Positions 26,614 through 35,004 of a stretch of DNA of 50,575 nucleotides are shown piece after piece; position 1 is the first letter of the stretch; each line of letters starts with the position of its first letter. The notes under the pieces were generated by a model, which saw nothing but the letters and a program-made list of their open reading frames with translations, was not told the DNA's origin and ran no database searches. The position numbers were made by a program, and so were the translations under genes. The stretch comes from Bacteroidota bacterium (lineage in GTDB: Bacteria > Bacteroidota > Bacteroidia > Bacteroidales > UBA12077): NCBI GenBank assembly GCA_020049295.1, contig JAIFLC010000045.1, positions 1 through 50,575 of the forward strand, read 5' to 3'.

Positions 26614-28667
26614 TATTTATTTACCTTTTCGTAATCTACCATATTATCGTGAAAAGCTGATCCGTGGCCCATATCGGTTTCGCGACCTTTTGACAGAGCA
26701 TTTGGACACGATCCTTCCTGGTGCCAATATCCATTAATAATTACAATATTTCCAGGTCGCAAACTGGCATCAATTCGTGCTTTTATGGTTAGTTCTCCAC
26801 GATCATTAAAAACCCTGATAATATCATTATCGTTAATTCCTTTTTTCTGAGCATCGCCAAGATTAATGGTAGCAAATGGTTCCGGGTCAACCGCCTTAAT
26901 GCTTTCAAGATTTCCAAATTGCGAATGAATCCTGTTTTTTGTATTGGGCGACATTAGGTTAAATGGGTATTTTGAACCTATACTTTGTTTTCCTTCAACC
27001 ATTTTCTCGTATGTTGGCAACGGATTAACACCCCAATTTTTGTGTGCGGTTTCGCAATTCAACTCAATTTTACCCGATGGAGTATTAAATTTGTAATCGG
27101 AGAATGCAATTTCCTGCAAAACTGGTGTTAAAACCGGACCTTGTTTTAGTTTTTCGAGTGTAATCTCAGGAAAAGGTTTCAGTTTCTCGGTTAACCATTG
27201 TTCAATTGCTTCATCCGAAGGATAGGGAATGTTTTTTTCAATCTCGGAATCCGGAAATCCCATTTTTTTTGCAAGCAGATAATAAATTTCTGTTTCGGGT
27301 TTTACTTCTCCAAGTGGTTGAATAACTTTTTGTCGTAACTGAACATAAGGATTCCAGTACGATGAAATAATATCCGATTGTTCAAACATAGTTTTTGCCG
27401 GTAATACAATATCTGCTTCCTGAGCAGTATCGGTTAAAAATTGCTCAACAACAACTCTGAACTCAAGTTTTCTGAATGCTTCTTTTACTTTGTTGCTATC
27501 CGGATTTTGGGTTACAGGATTTCCTCTTTCTACCCAAGCCATTTTTAATTCAGGATTTGTTAACCGAAGCATGTCTTCACCTAGCTTTGCAGTTGCTATT
27601 TCACGACGAAAAATACCATCAGGTTTTTTGGGTGGAAAATAATTCAAAGGTTCTTTTACATCACTGAAAATATCTCCCTGCAAATCGGCATAATGCCAGC
27701 ATGCTCCAATTTTACCAATATTTCCAGTGATAATCGATAATGCTAATAAACAACGGGTTGTTTGTCCGCCATTTGAATAGCGTTGCATTCCATAACCCGG
27801 AATTAAAGTCATTGGTTTTATCGTTCCAATAAAATTTGCCAGTTTTTCGATGAAAGGTACCGAAACTCCGCATACCTGACTTGCCTCTTCTATAGTTGTT
27901 TTTTCGAGTGATTTTTTAAATTCATCAAATCCCAAAACATAGTTTTTAATAAATTTATGATCAATCTGATCTTTCTCAATCAGTATTTTTGCAATAGCTA
28001 AAGCTAGAATTCCATCTGTTCCCGGAATCGGCTGAACCAATAAATCTGATCTTTCTGATGAAGCCGTTCTGCGGGGATCGATAAAGATTAATTTTGCACC
28101 TTTCTGCTGCGCTCTTTCAATCGGAATCATTTGCTGAATATTCGATTCAGCAGGATTTTTACCCCAAACAACAATAAGTTTGGCATTTTCCAAATCCCAT
28201 GGTACATTATGCTTGGCTTCACCAAGGGTTAAACGGGTAGCTTCTAACCCGGCAGGCCAGCATAAGTTGCCATAAACGGTAGTTGCTCCGCCATACATTC
28301 GCCAGAAATTCATGCTTACAGAATTTAATAAACCTGACATTCCGCTGGCATAATAAAATAATACAGATTGTGGACTGAAATTAGATTTGTAGTAGGTAAG
28401 TTTTTCTGCAATTTCGTTTAATGCTTCGTCCCAGGAAATTTGAATAAATTGGCCGTTCATCTTTTTTAATGGATGCAAAATCCTTTTAGGCGAATTAACA
28501 CGCTCAACATAACTCAAACCTTTTAGACATATACCTTCAGGAGTTGCCAGGTTTAAAGGCTCTGGATCAATATTTATAACTTTCCCGTCATCAGTCCATA
28601 CTTTAAATGAGCAAGTGCTGTAGCAATTTCGTGGGCAGGCAGTCGTATATACCTTTTTTAATCCCAT
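26613..28667 (-). CDS. molybdopterin-dependent oxidoreductase, catalytic subunit
   Basis: The 684-residue protein belongs to the DMSO reductase family. The N-terminal cluster site is C11-x3-C15-x3-C19-x27-C47, for one 4Fe-4S cluster. Bis-MGD contact blocks follow: LIVVWGKNPAESN, LIFIDPRRTASS, VVVEQFLTDTAQEADIVLPA and, at the end, the molydopterin-binding region with RIHSQFGNL and GDAQKKGINDNDIIRVFNDRG. C136 in GNLCWPAG is the likely molybdenum ligand. No twin-arginine signal is present, so it should be cytoplasmic. The substrate (S-oxide, N-oxide, thiosulfate-like or other) cannot be told. The gene is coupled by TAATG overlaps to ddl upstream and to the electron-transfer subunit downstream. 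Confidence 0.92.
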   Translation of the reverse strand: MGLKKVYTTACPRNCYSTCSFKVWTDDGKVINIDPEPLNLATPEGICLKGLSYVERVNSPKRILHPLKKMNGQFIQISWDEALNEIAEKLTYYKSNFSPQSVLFYYASGMSGLLNSVSMNFWRMYGGATTVYGNLCWPAGLEATRLTLGEAKHNVPWDLENAKLIVVWGKNPAESNIQQMIPIERAQQKGAKLIFIDPRRTASSERSDLLVQPIPGTDGILALAIAKILIEKDQIDHKFIKNYVLGFDEFKKSLEKTTIEEASQVCGVSVPFIEKLANFIGTIKPMTLIPGYGMQRYSNGGQTTRCLLALSIITGNIGKIGACWHYADLQGDIFSDVKEPLNYFPPKKPDGIFRREIATAKLGEDMLRLTNPELKMAWVERGNPVTQNPDSNKVKEAFRKLEFRVVVEQFLTDTAQEADIVLPAKTMFEQSDIISSYWNPYVQLRQKVIQPLGEVKPETEIYYLLAKKMGFPDSEIEKNIPYPSDEAIEQWLTEKLKPFPEITLEKLKQGPVLTPVLQEIAFSDYKFNTPSGKIELNCETAHKNWGVNPLPTYEKMVEGKQSIGSKYPFNLMSPNTKNRIHSQFGNLESIKAVDPEPFATINLGDAQKKGINDNDIIRVFNDRGELTIKARIDASLRPGNIVIINGYWHQEGSCPNALSKGRETDMGHGSAFHDNMVDYEKVNK

Positions 28668-29656
28668 TATTTATGATGTCGGTTTAATGAGTCTTCAATT
28701 ACAAGAGTAAACAAATCTTTCATTTCTATTCCCATGGCTCCTGCTTGCTTTGGTACTATGCTTGCAGCACTCATTCCCGGTGCTGTATTTACTTCCATAA
28801 AGTATAATTTGTTTTTCGAGTATATATAATCAATTCGCACAATACCGCTCAGTTGAAGGATATCATAAATCTGTGATGAGAGTTGCTGAATTTCTTGGGT
28901 AAGCTCAGCAGAAATTCTTGCAGGTGTTATCTCCTCACACATTCCATCGGTATATTTTGCTTCGTAATCAAAGAACTCTGTTTTGCTTACAATCTCAGTT
29001 GGTGGAAAAATAATTGTTTGTTCTTTTGTTTTTAGTAATCCGCAAGTTAGTTCAGTTCCTGGTAAAAATTCTTCAATAATTACTTCGTTATCCTCCTTAT
29101 ATGCAAATTCAATGGCTTCAAAAAGCTTTTCTTTGTCTTTAACTTTTGAAACACCAAAACTGGAACCACCGCAATTTGGTTTGACAAAGCAAGGTAATCC
29201 GGTAACTTCAATAATCTTATCGGCATCAATTATATCTCCCTTTTTAAGGGTAATAAAATTAGCGAGGGGAATATTAAAAGGCTTAAGATAATTTTTGCTA
29301 AAAACCTTATTAAATGTAATTGCCGAAGCCAAAACATTCGATGTAGTATACGGAATATGCAATGTGTCAAAGTAACCCTGCATTTTTCCATCTTCACCAG
29401 GGGTTCCATGTATCGTAATTAGGGCACAATCGAATGTGGTTTTTTGATTATTTAATGAAAAGCTGAAATCATCTTTGTTTACAATAAGATCGCAAAATGA
29501 ATCACTTTTTATAATCCATTCGGTACCTCTGGCTAAAATGGTATATACATTATATTTTTCTTTATCAATCCATTTGGCAATCTGCTCGGCGCTTTTTAAC
29601 GAAATAACATATTCCGACGAGTCGCCACCTGCAACTATAGCAATATTCTTTTTCAT
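28667..29656 (-). CDS. ddl: D-alanine--D-alanine ligase
   Basis: The 329-residue protein is an ATP-grasp enzyme with the Ddl motifs: IAIVAGGDSSEYVISLKSAE at the N-terminus, TIHGTPGEDGKMQGYFD, FVKPNCGGSSFGVSKV, IIEEFLPGTELTCG, RIDYIYSKNKLYFMEVNTAPG and GMSAASIVPKQ. It joins two D-alanines for the peptidoglycan stem. It is the first gene of a unit whose next gene, a molybdopterin oxidoreductase, begins within its stop codon (TAATG). There are no other cell-wall genes next to it. Confidence 0.95.
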   Translation of the reverse strand: MKKNIAIVAGGDSSEYVISLKSAEQIAKWIDKEKYNVYTILARGTEWIIKSDSFCDLIVNKDDFSFSLNNQKTTFDCALITIHGTPGEDGKMQGYFDTLHIPYTTSNVLASAITFNKVFSKNYLKPFNIPLANFITLKKGDIIDADKIIEVTGLPCFVKPNCGGSSFGVSKVKDKEKLFEAIEFAYKEDNEVIIEEFLPGTELTCGLLKTKEQTIIFPPTEIVSKTEFFDYEAKYTDGMCEEITPARISAELTQEIQQLSSQIYDILQLSGIVRIDYIYSKNKLYFMEVNTAPGMSAASIVPKQAGAMGIEMKDLFTLVIEDSLNRHHK

Positions 29657-29683
29657 AGTGATTATACCCTATTTAATATTTAT

Positions 29684-29691
29684 CAAAAATA
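29684..29691 (-). promoter_or_regulatory. -7 promoter element of the ddl operon
   Basis: The minus strand reads TATTTTTG, an exact TAnnTTTG, 27 bases before the ddl start. The upstream -33 element is not clear. Confidence 0.4.
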
Positions 29692-29752
29692 AGATTTATG
29701 GCAATATAGTGGAAGGAACTTATGAAGAATCTTTATATAATTTTTTTTAAAG

Positions 29753-29840
29753 AATGGGCTAAAACCCATTAATATGATAACAATAACCCTAGCCTTAAGG
29801 CTGGGGTTATTGAACTGCTAAAAATTTGGACTTTAGTCCA
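29753..29840. repeat. three-hairpin REP-like intergenic element
   Basis: Three hairpins occur in a row. The first is AATGGG/CCCATT (29753-29758 and 29765-29770). The second is a long stem AATAACCC-T-AGCC against GGCT-G-GGGTTATT (29782-29794 and 29799-29811, loop TTAA, one T-G pair). The third is the palindrome TGGACTTTAGTCCA (29827-29840). The outer hairpins share the ending CCATTAAT and a GGxCT core. The element lies between the end of the beta-barrel gene and the ddl promoter. The form recalls REP/RAYT-type elements of Bacteroidota; no transposase is in the window. Confidence 0.65.
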
Positions 29841-29892
29841 TTAATTTAAGTAATCAAGCAGATTTAATTAGTTCTATTTCAATTTAAGGACT

Positions 29893-30492
29893 CTATTTAA
29901 ACCATCCGAATTTTAGGCTTACATTACCTCCGAAGCCCGAAAAATCATTATCGTTATAACCTGCAACCTGATCAACATCAAAAGCAAAATTGTAATTTAC
30001 ACCCACACCTACGCGAAAAAAGCGAAATAGATTTATTTCAGCTTCAACCATCGGGTTTAGGTTTAAAATTAGATCATCCTTTACCCAATCTTCGGTAAGA
30101 TCATCATAAACTTCAAGGCTTCCTCTACCTGCTAGTAAATTTGCCGTAAAATGCAACATTTTTTTTGGCATTATAATATAGCCAAAAGAAATACCCTGAT
30201 GCTGAAAATTCATATCTGCTCCAAGATAATTATCATTGTTTGAGATCATTGATGTTTCGAGTGTCTGGCTGTAGAAACCGAATAGAACCTTATCATTAAA
30301 GATTCCTGAAGCAGTAAATCCCGAAATATAAGCAAATTCTCCATCTATAGTTGTATAATTCATTAAAGGTCCTACGTAACCTCTTATTTTAGATGGAGCT
30401 TTAATAAGAGTCTGCATTTTTTCTTCATCTTCCTGTGCATAAGATAATCCTGCAACAAATAAAATTAACAGGGCTAATATTACTTTTTTCAT
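29893..30492 (-). CDS. hypothetical outer membrane beta-barrel protein
   Basis: The 199-residue protein has a signal peptide (MKKVILALLILFVAGLSYAQ) and strand-rich sequence with alternating aromatics (GYVGPLMNYTTIDGEFAYI, VLFGFYSQTLE, ISFGYIIMPKKMLHFTANLL, FFRVGVGVNYNFAFD). It ends with the outer-membrane-type VSLKFGWFK. It probably forms a small barrel in the outer membrane; the role is unknown. It stands alone on the minus strand after the NUMOD4-HNH gene and its terminator. A near-match -7 (TAGCTTTC) is seen upstream. Confidence 0.7.
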   Translation of the reverse strand: MKKVILALLILFVAGLSYAQEDEEKMQTLIKAPSKIRGYVGPLMNYTTIDGEFAYISGFTASGIFNDKVLFGFYSQTLETSMISNNDNYLGADMNFQHQGISFGYIIMPKKMLHFTANLLAGRGSLEVYDDLTEDWVKDDLILNLNPMVEAEINLFRFFRVGVGVNYNFAFDVDQVAGYNDNDFSGFGGNVSLKFGWFK

Positions 30493-30572
30493 AATTGTAA
30501 GATTTTAATTTTATTATTTAACAACGTCGAAAGCTATACAAATAGTTTGCCAAAGAGATTATTACATATAAA

Positions 30573-30597
30573 AAAACGCCGCAGAACGCGGCGTTTT
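30573..30597 (-). terminator. terminator after the NUMOD4-HNH gene
   Basis: AACGCCGC (30575-30582) pairs with GCGGCGTT (30588-30595). On the minus strand the stem is followed by seven or more T residues, so it ends transcription of the HNH gene before the barrel gene. Confidence 0.85.
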
Positions 30598-30615
30598 TCA
30601 TCGTGTTTAAATAAA

Positions 30616-31170
30616 TCAGGCATTTGCCTTGATTTTTGCCCAATTTTCCCCTCTCTTTATTCTTGTTACCTGCATCTCGCTTATCGAGAACAGTTTAGCA
30701 ATAACATTCTGTTTTATTCCTTTTTCGAGCATCGATTTTAATCGTTCAACATCTTCGGGTTTCAGTTTTGAGTTACGAACAATACCTTTGTTTTTAATTT
30801 TATTGATTTCCTGTAAACGCGGCATTATTCGATCGTAAGCGTCCTGTCGTGTAACCCATTTTAAATTTGAATAATGATTGTTGCGTTTGTTCCAGTCGAG
30901 ATGAATAACAATGGCTTGTTCATCATTGTCCTTATTAACAAACATCATAGCTACCAGTTTATGAACCAAGAATGTTTTCTTATTGCCTTCGGTTTTAAAG
31001 GTAACGGTATGAAATCCTTTGGTTAATCCTGGTCTGAGAATTTTCCCTCCATTCTTGCTGTAACAAAAGCTTTTTACCCGGCCATAACTGCTTACCTCAT
31101 ATCTTTTATCAGCAAAAGGAATTTCTCTCCACTCCTCATCATCAATTTTTCTTAAGTTGCGTTGTGTCAT
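30616..31170 (-). CDS. NUMOD4-HNH protein with C-terminal helix-turn-helix
   Basis: The 184-residue protein begins at the ATG at 31170 (M-T-Q-R-N-L-R-K-I-D). An upstream TTG would add 32 unlikely residues. Residues ~12-35 are a NUMOD4 motif (W14-R-E-I...YEVSSYGRVKS), and ~55-107 form an HNH_3-like nuclease region with H70, H90, N94 and N97/98 (VIHLDWNKRNN...LKWVT). The aspartate usually just before the second histidine is isoleucine. Residues ~130-180 look like a helix-turn-helix with Q-N-V-I-A-K-L-F-S-I-S. It may be a homing-type nuclease or a domesticated DNA-binding protein. It is a free-standing gene with its own terminator. Confidence 0.8.
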   Translation of the reverse strand: MTQRNLRKIDDEEWREIPFADKRYEVSSYGRVKSFCYSKNGGKILRPGLTKGFHTVTFKTEGNKKTFLVHKLVAMMFVNKDNDEQAIVIHLDWNKRNNHYSNLKWVTRQDAYDRIMPRLQEINKIKNKGIVRNSKLKPEDVERLKSMLEKGIKQNVIAKLFSISEMQVTRIKRGENWAKIKANA

Positions 31171-31371
31171 ATCTTTTTGTAATATTATAACGGTTATTAT
31201 ACTGGTTTTGAATATAATTACGGATTGTTTTTCTTTTTGTTCTAACGTTCTGACGAACGAATCCAAACTATTGACAAGTAATTAATATAGCACGACAAAC
31301 GTTATTTGGGTGCTCGTTTGCCTGAATTGATGAAAAAATTATTTGAGGGTTGATATAATTTGCAACAAAGT

Positions 31372-31899
31372 TTAATGAACAGTTCTGACTAAAAGATCAG
31401 TTATAAAGTCTTGTTCTTTTAGTCTGCTAATAATTTGCTGATAAGTACTTTCGTCCAATTGTGTTGTACGTGATAATATCCAAAGATATTTTCGATTTGG
31501 ATGTCCAATTACTGCATAACTATAATCTGGCGCTAGATCAATAATCCAATACTTTGCTTTTATGGGCCAAAAAAACTGAACTGTTAGCTTTGAGTTATTT
31601 GAGTTTTTGACAACAAACGCTTTTCCTTCGATTTGAGTTACAGAACCATTTACAGAATCTTTTTTGCATGAATTAAGTACTTTTACAAAATCCTTATCTG
31701 TAAGAGTATATTCGGCAGTTGTACAATGACAACCTTTCTGAAAGCGTTGTGGAATAGTCGAAATCTCGTACCATTTTCCCATATACTTTTCAATATCAAC
31801 AGAAGATACTGTATTTAATGGTTTGTAGTGATTACAACCACAAAAGATTCCTATACACATAATCATAATAGATTTTAGTAATACCGAATTTGATTTCAT
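31372..31899 (-). CDS. blc: lipocalin family lipoprotein (Blc-like)
   Basis: The 175-residue protein has a lipoprotein signal ending F-C-G-C (cysteine at 22) and the lipocalin motif MGKWYEISTIPQRFQKGC. It continues with the bacterial lipocalin pattern: VQFFWPIKAKYWIIDLAPDYSYAVIGHPNRKYLWILSRT contains the second and third conserved regions. Blc-type lipocalins sit in the outer membrane and bind lysophospholipids or other lipids, often under envelope stress. It lies 81 bp downstream of rluD on the same strand; whether they share a transcript is unclear. Confidence 0.93.
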   Translation of the reverse strand: MKSNSVLLKSIMIMCIGIFCGCNHYKPLNTVSSVDIEKYMGKWYEISTIPQRFQKGCHCTTAEYTLTDKDFVKVLNSCKKDSVNGSVTQIEGKAFVVKNSNNSKLTVQFFWPIKAKYWIIDLAPDYSYAVIGHPNRKYLWILSRTTQLDESTYQQIISRLKEQDFITDLLVRTVH

Positions 31900-31980
31900 A
31901 ATGAAATATATTATACAGCAAATTACAAAAAATAGATGTTGGATTAAACGAAAGATTGTAGTTTTTTAAATTTTCAATCT

Positions 31981-33030
31981 TTAAATTTCCCGCCCAGAAA
32001 TATATCGTCTCCATTTTTCGATTACTTGTACCATATCACTGGGCAATTCGGAGTCAAATTGCATAAATTTACCGGTAGCAGGATGTTTAAAACCCAGCGT
32101 TTTTGCATGCAATGCTTGACGAGGAAGAATATCAAAGCAGTTTTTTACAAATTGTTTGTACTTTGTAAATGTTGTTCCTTTTAAAATTTGATCACCACCA
32201 TATTCATTATCATTAAACAATGGATGGCCAATATGCTGAAAATGAACTCTTATCTGATGGGTTCTGCCAGTTTCGAGTTTACACTCTACTAATGTAACAT
32301 AACCGAGTTCTTCCAATACTTTATAATGGGTAACTGCATGTTTACCTTGCGTATCATCAGGTAAAACCTGCATAATCTTACGATTTCGGATGTTTCGTCC
32401 AATATTACCTGTAATAGTGCCTTCTTTTTCAGTGAAAGAGCCCCATACCAGGGCGTTATAAGTTCTTTCTGATGTTTTCTCAAAAAATTGCTTTGCCAGT
32501 TTATTTAAAGCTTGTTCTGTTTTAGCAATAACAAGTAATCCCGATGTGTTTTTGTCAATACGATGAACTAAACCTGGCCGCATTTCTCCGGTATTGAATA
32601 AGGGATTGTCCTTTAAATGATACATTAATGCATTAACCAGCGTTCCTGTGTAATGACCATAGGCTGGATGAACAACCATTTCGGGTGTTTTATTTACAAT
32701 AATCAGGAAATCATCTTCGTAAACTATATTTAAAGGAATATTTTCCGGTATTAATTCAATTTCTCTTGGCGGATGAGGCATTACAACCGAAATAACATCA
32801 CCAGGTTTAACTCTGTAGTTTGATTTTACTGGTTTATTATTCACTAAAATACAATCAGCATCAGCAGCACTTTGTATCTTGCTGCGCGAAGCGTTTTCAA
32901 TTCGATTAGATAAAAACTTATCGATCCGCAATAAACTCTGGCCTGGATCTGCAACTAATCTATAATGCTCAAATAGCTCCTGATCATCATTTTCCGGCAA
33001 GTCATTCCCGATTACTTCTTCTTCTTTCAT
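31981..33030 (-). CDS. rluD: RluA family pseudouridine synthase (RluD-like)
   Basis: The 349-residue protein has an N-terminal S4 RNA-binding domain (LRIDKFLSNRIENASRSKIQ) and a catalytic domain with the conserved aspartate in RPGLVHRIDKNTSGLLVIAK. The C-terminal part has VECKLETGRTHQIRVHFQHIGHPLFND. The full S4 plus RluA architecture and length fit RluD, which makes pseudouridines at helix 69 of 23S rRNA; RluC-like specificity is possible. It is the last gene of the PASTA-T9SS cargo-rluD unit, 11 bp after the preceding gene. Confidence 0.9.
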   Translation of the reverse strand: MKEEEVIGNDLPENDDQELFEHYRLVADPGQSLLRIDKFLSNRIENASRSKIQSAADADCILVNNKPVKSNYRVKPGDVISVVMPHPPREIELIPENIPLNIVYEDDFLIIVNKTPEMVVHPAYGHYTGTLVNALMYHLKDNPLFNTGEMRPGLVHRIDKNTSGLLVIAKTEQALNKLAKQFFEKTSERTYNALVWGSFTEKEGTITGNIGRNIRNRKIMQVLPDDTQGKHAVTHYKVLEELGYVTLVECKLETGRTHQIRVHFQHIGHPLFNDNEYGGDQILKGTTFTKYKQFVKNCFDILPRQALHAKTLGFKHPATGKFMQFDSELPSDMVQVIEKWRRYISGREI

Positions 33031-33041
33031 TTCTTCTTTAA

Positions 33042-35000
33042 TTACCGGATTACAATGAACTTTTTTGTACCTGATGGTCCGTTGGATTTAATTATTCGTA
33101 TATAGTAAATGCCTGATGGTAAACCTGATATGTCGATGTCAGAATTGGTATATAGCTGGTTAGTATAAATACGACCATGCATGTCAAAAATTGAATAATG
33201 TATTTCGGAAGAATAATCTATGTCGATATCAATGTTTATATTATTCTTTGCCGGGTTTGGATAAACTCCAAAATCGATTTTTTCCTTTATTATTGGCTGA
33301 GTTATATCTGTAACTACATTAATTTTTTCTCCGAACATCGGTCTTATCATTACGGTTCCATCAACAACTGATGATTCCCATGTTCCTGCAAAATTTTTAA
33401 AGAGCTTATCTTTATTATTTCTATTCAGATCAAAACCAACGTTTAATGATGTAGCGTAAACTTTTTGCCATCCTATATAAAAGTTATTTTCCAGCACTAT
33501 TGTGGTATCGAAAATATAATTAGTAAACTTATTCAGACTATCCTCAAAAACTGGTTTAATATTATCTTTAATATAGATTATAGAGCCTGGCTTATTGTCT
33601 ATTTCATTCCAGATTACCAGTTTAAAATATTTTTCATTCACATTATCCAAAGACCGATTAAAGTAGATCTGAATTCCTCTTAAGGTATCTTTCTTATAAG
33701 TTTTAAATCGCATAGCAACCATTCCGTTTTCTGTACCATCCCCACTAAGATCGTAACCCATTTCTGAAGTTCCATCGTCGTAGGCATAGTAGTTATAAAA
33801 TCGCTGCAAGTATCTCAACGTATCATTCCACCTATATTGTTCCCTAATTTTAAACGTATCGGTTACAAGATAGCTTCTTATCTCAAATAAGGCGGAGTCG
33901 TTTGCTGGATTATAAGGAAAAATATAGTTTGTCTTTGCTTTATAGGTTTCGGTAGTAAATGGATCAATATTGTCTCCTGTTCCACCAGTAAATGCTTCAG
34001 TTCCCGTGCCACCCCATATATCTTCTATTTCAAATTCACGATTTCCGGTGTTTCTTATTTTGTTGCTACGATTGGCATAGACAATTGTTATACTATCGCC
34101 CATTTCGAAAGCATTTGCTCTTGAAAAATGTGACCATGGAAGTGATTCGTAATTATTTAAGAGTGATCCTAAAGGCTTAACGAAACACAAATCATCTATA
34201 ATAGTGTCGGTAATAGTTCTGGCAGTATCAAGTCGCACAAAATCGATATGCCATTGATCGCTATTGCCTGCAACAAGTGGCGTGTTTCCTGTATTAGCCA
34301 TACTGGCTTTGTTACGAAAACGAAATTGAAAATTGTTTTTCAGAAATTGATCCTCTTTAACAGGAAGAATAACTGGTGTAAAGCTTATAAAGGTTGGTTT
34401 TTCTGAATTCTTTGTAATTTTTGTGGTTGAATTGTAGTAATAATACTCTGTGAGAGATGAATCCGTTTTACTAAAACTACCATTCCATACTGGAAACCAT
34501 TTTGCTGAGTCGGGCGAATAATAATCGACATAGAGTTTATCTTCTGATTCGGGAATATCACCCAATCCGCCAGGTTGAATAAAGAAACTTAGAAAAATAC
34601 TCGTATCACCGGGAAAATTTAGATTTATAGGTTGCGAGGTCAATGTGTCAGCGCCAAAAGGCACAATGCTTGCATTTGCATATAACGAGCCTGTTTCATT
34701 TAGTGGATCAAATGTTGCTACACCAACTGATACCGGTTCGTATGGGAATGAGTTATTGATAAAAACATTATTATCTATCCATTTTTCTGCATCAGGATAT
34801 CCATTAGATTTTGCAAAATCATCAATAAATGGAAGTTCGTAAGATGCTTTTGGGGTATTACTATTAGCTTTTATAAATTGCTTTGACAATTTTTCGATTT
34901 CAGGATTGGATATCAGATTTGTAAGAGTTTCTTGTGCTAAAAGATTAACCCCAATAAATAATAAATAAGTAAAAATAATATAACTCTTAATATGCTTCAA
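33042..35000 (-). CDS. exported protein with T9SS type A sorting domain
   Basis: The 652-residue protein has a signal peptide (about residues 1-22, L-L-A-Q) and a C-terminal type IX secretion signal: a DFGVYPNPAKNNINIDI strand pattern, then IFDMHGRIYTNQ, DISGLPSGIYYIRI and a basic end KKFIVIR. The middle has beta-sandwich-like stretches with no enzyme motif that I recognise. It should pass the outer membrane by T9SS and be attached to the cell surface or released. The start is a TTG four bases after the PASTA gene stop; no ATG is suitably placed. It is sandwiched between a PASTA gene and rluD. Confidence 0.85.
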   Translation of the reverse strand: MKHIKSYIIFTYLLFIGVNLLAQETLTNLISNPEIEKLSKQFIKANSNTPKASYELPFIDDFAKSNGYPDAEKWIDNNVFINNSFPYEPVSVGVATFDPLNETGSLYANASIVPFGADTLTSQPINLNFPGDTSIFLSFFIQPGGLGDIPESEDKLYVDYYSPDSAKWFPVWNGSFSKTDSSLTEYYYYNSTTKITKNSEKPTFISFTPVILPVKEDQFLKNNFQFRFRNKASMANTGNTPLVAGNSDQWHIDFVRLDTARTITDTIIDDLCFVKPLGSLLNNYESLPWSHFSRANAFEMGDSITIVYANRSNKIRNTGNREFEIEDIWGGTGTEAFTGGTGDNIDPFTTETYKAKTNYIFPYNPANDSALFEIRSYLVTDTFKIREQYRWNDTLRYLQRFYNYYAYDDGTSEMGYDLSGDGTENGMVAMRFKTYKKDTLRGIQIYFNRSLDNVNEKYFKLVIWNEIDNKPGSIIYIKDNIKPVFEDSLNKFTNYIFDTTIVLENNFYIGWQKVYATSLNVGFDLNRNNKDKLFKNFAGTWESSVVDGTVMIRPMFGEKINVVTDITQPIIKEKIDFGVYPNPAKNNINIDIDIDYSSEIHYSIFDMHGRIYTNQLYTNSDIDISGLPSGIYYIRIIKSNGPSGTKKFIVIR

Positions 35001-35004
35001 TAGT

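Noticed and set aside
30616-31266. Longer form of the NUMOD4-HNH protein starting at 31266
   Set aside because: The start would be TTG and the added 32 residues do not resemble the family; the ATG at 31170 is better placed.
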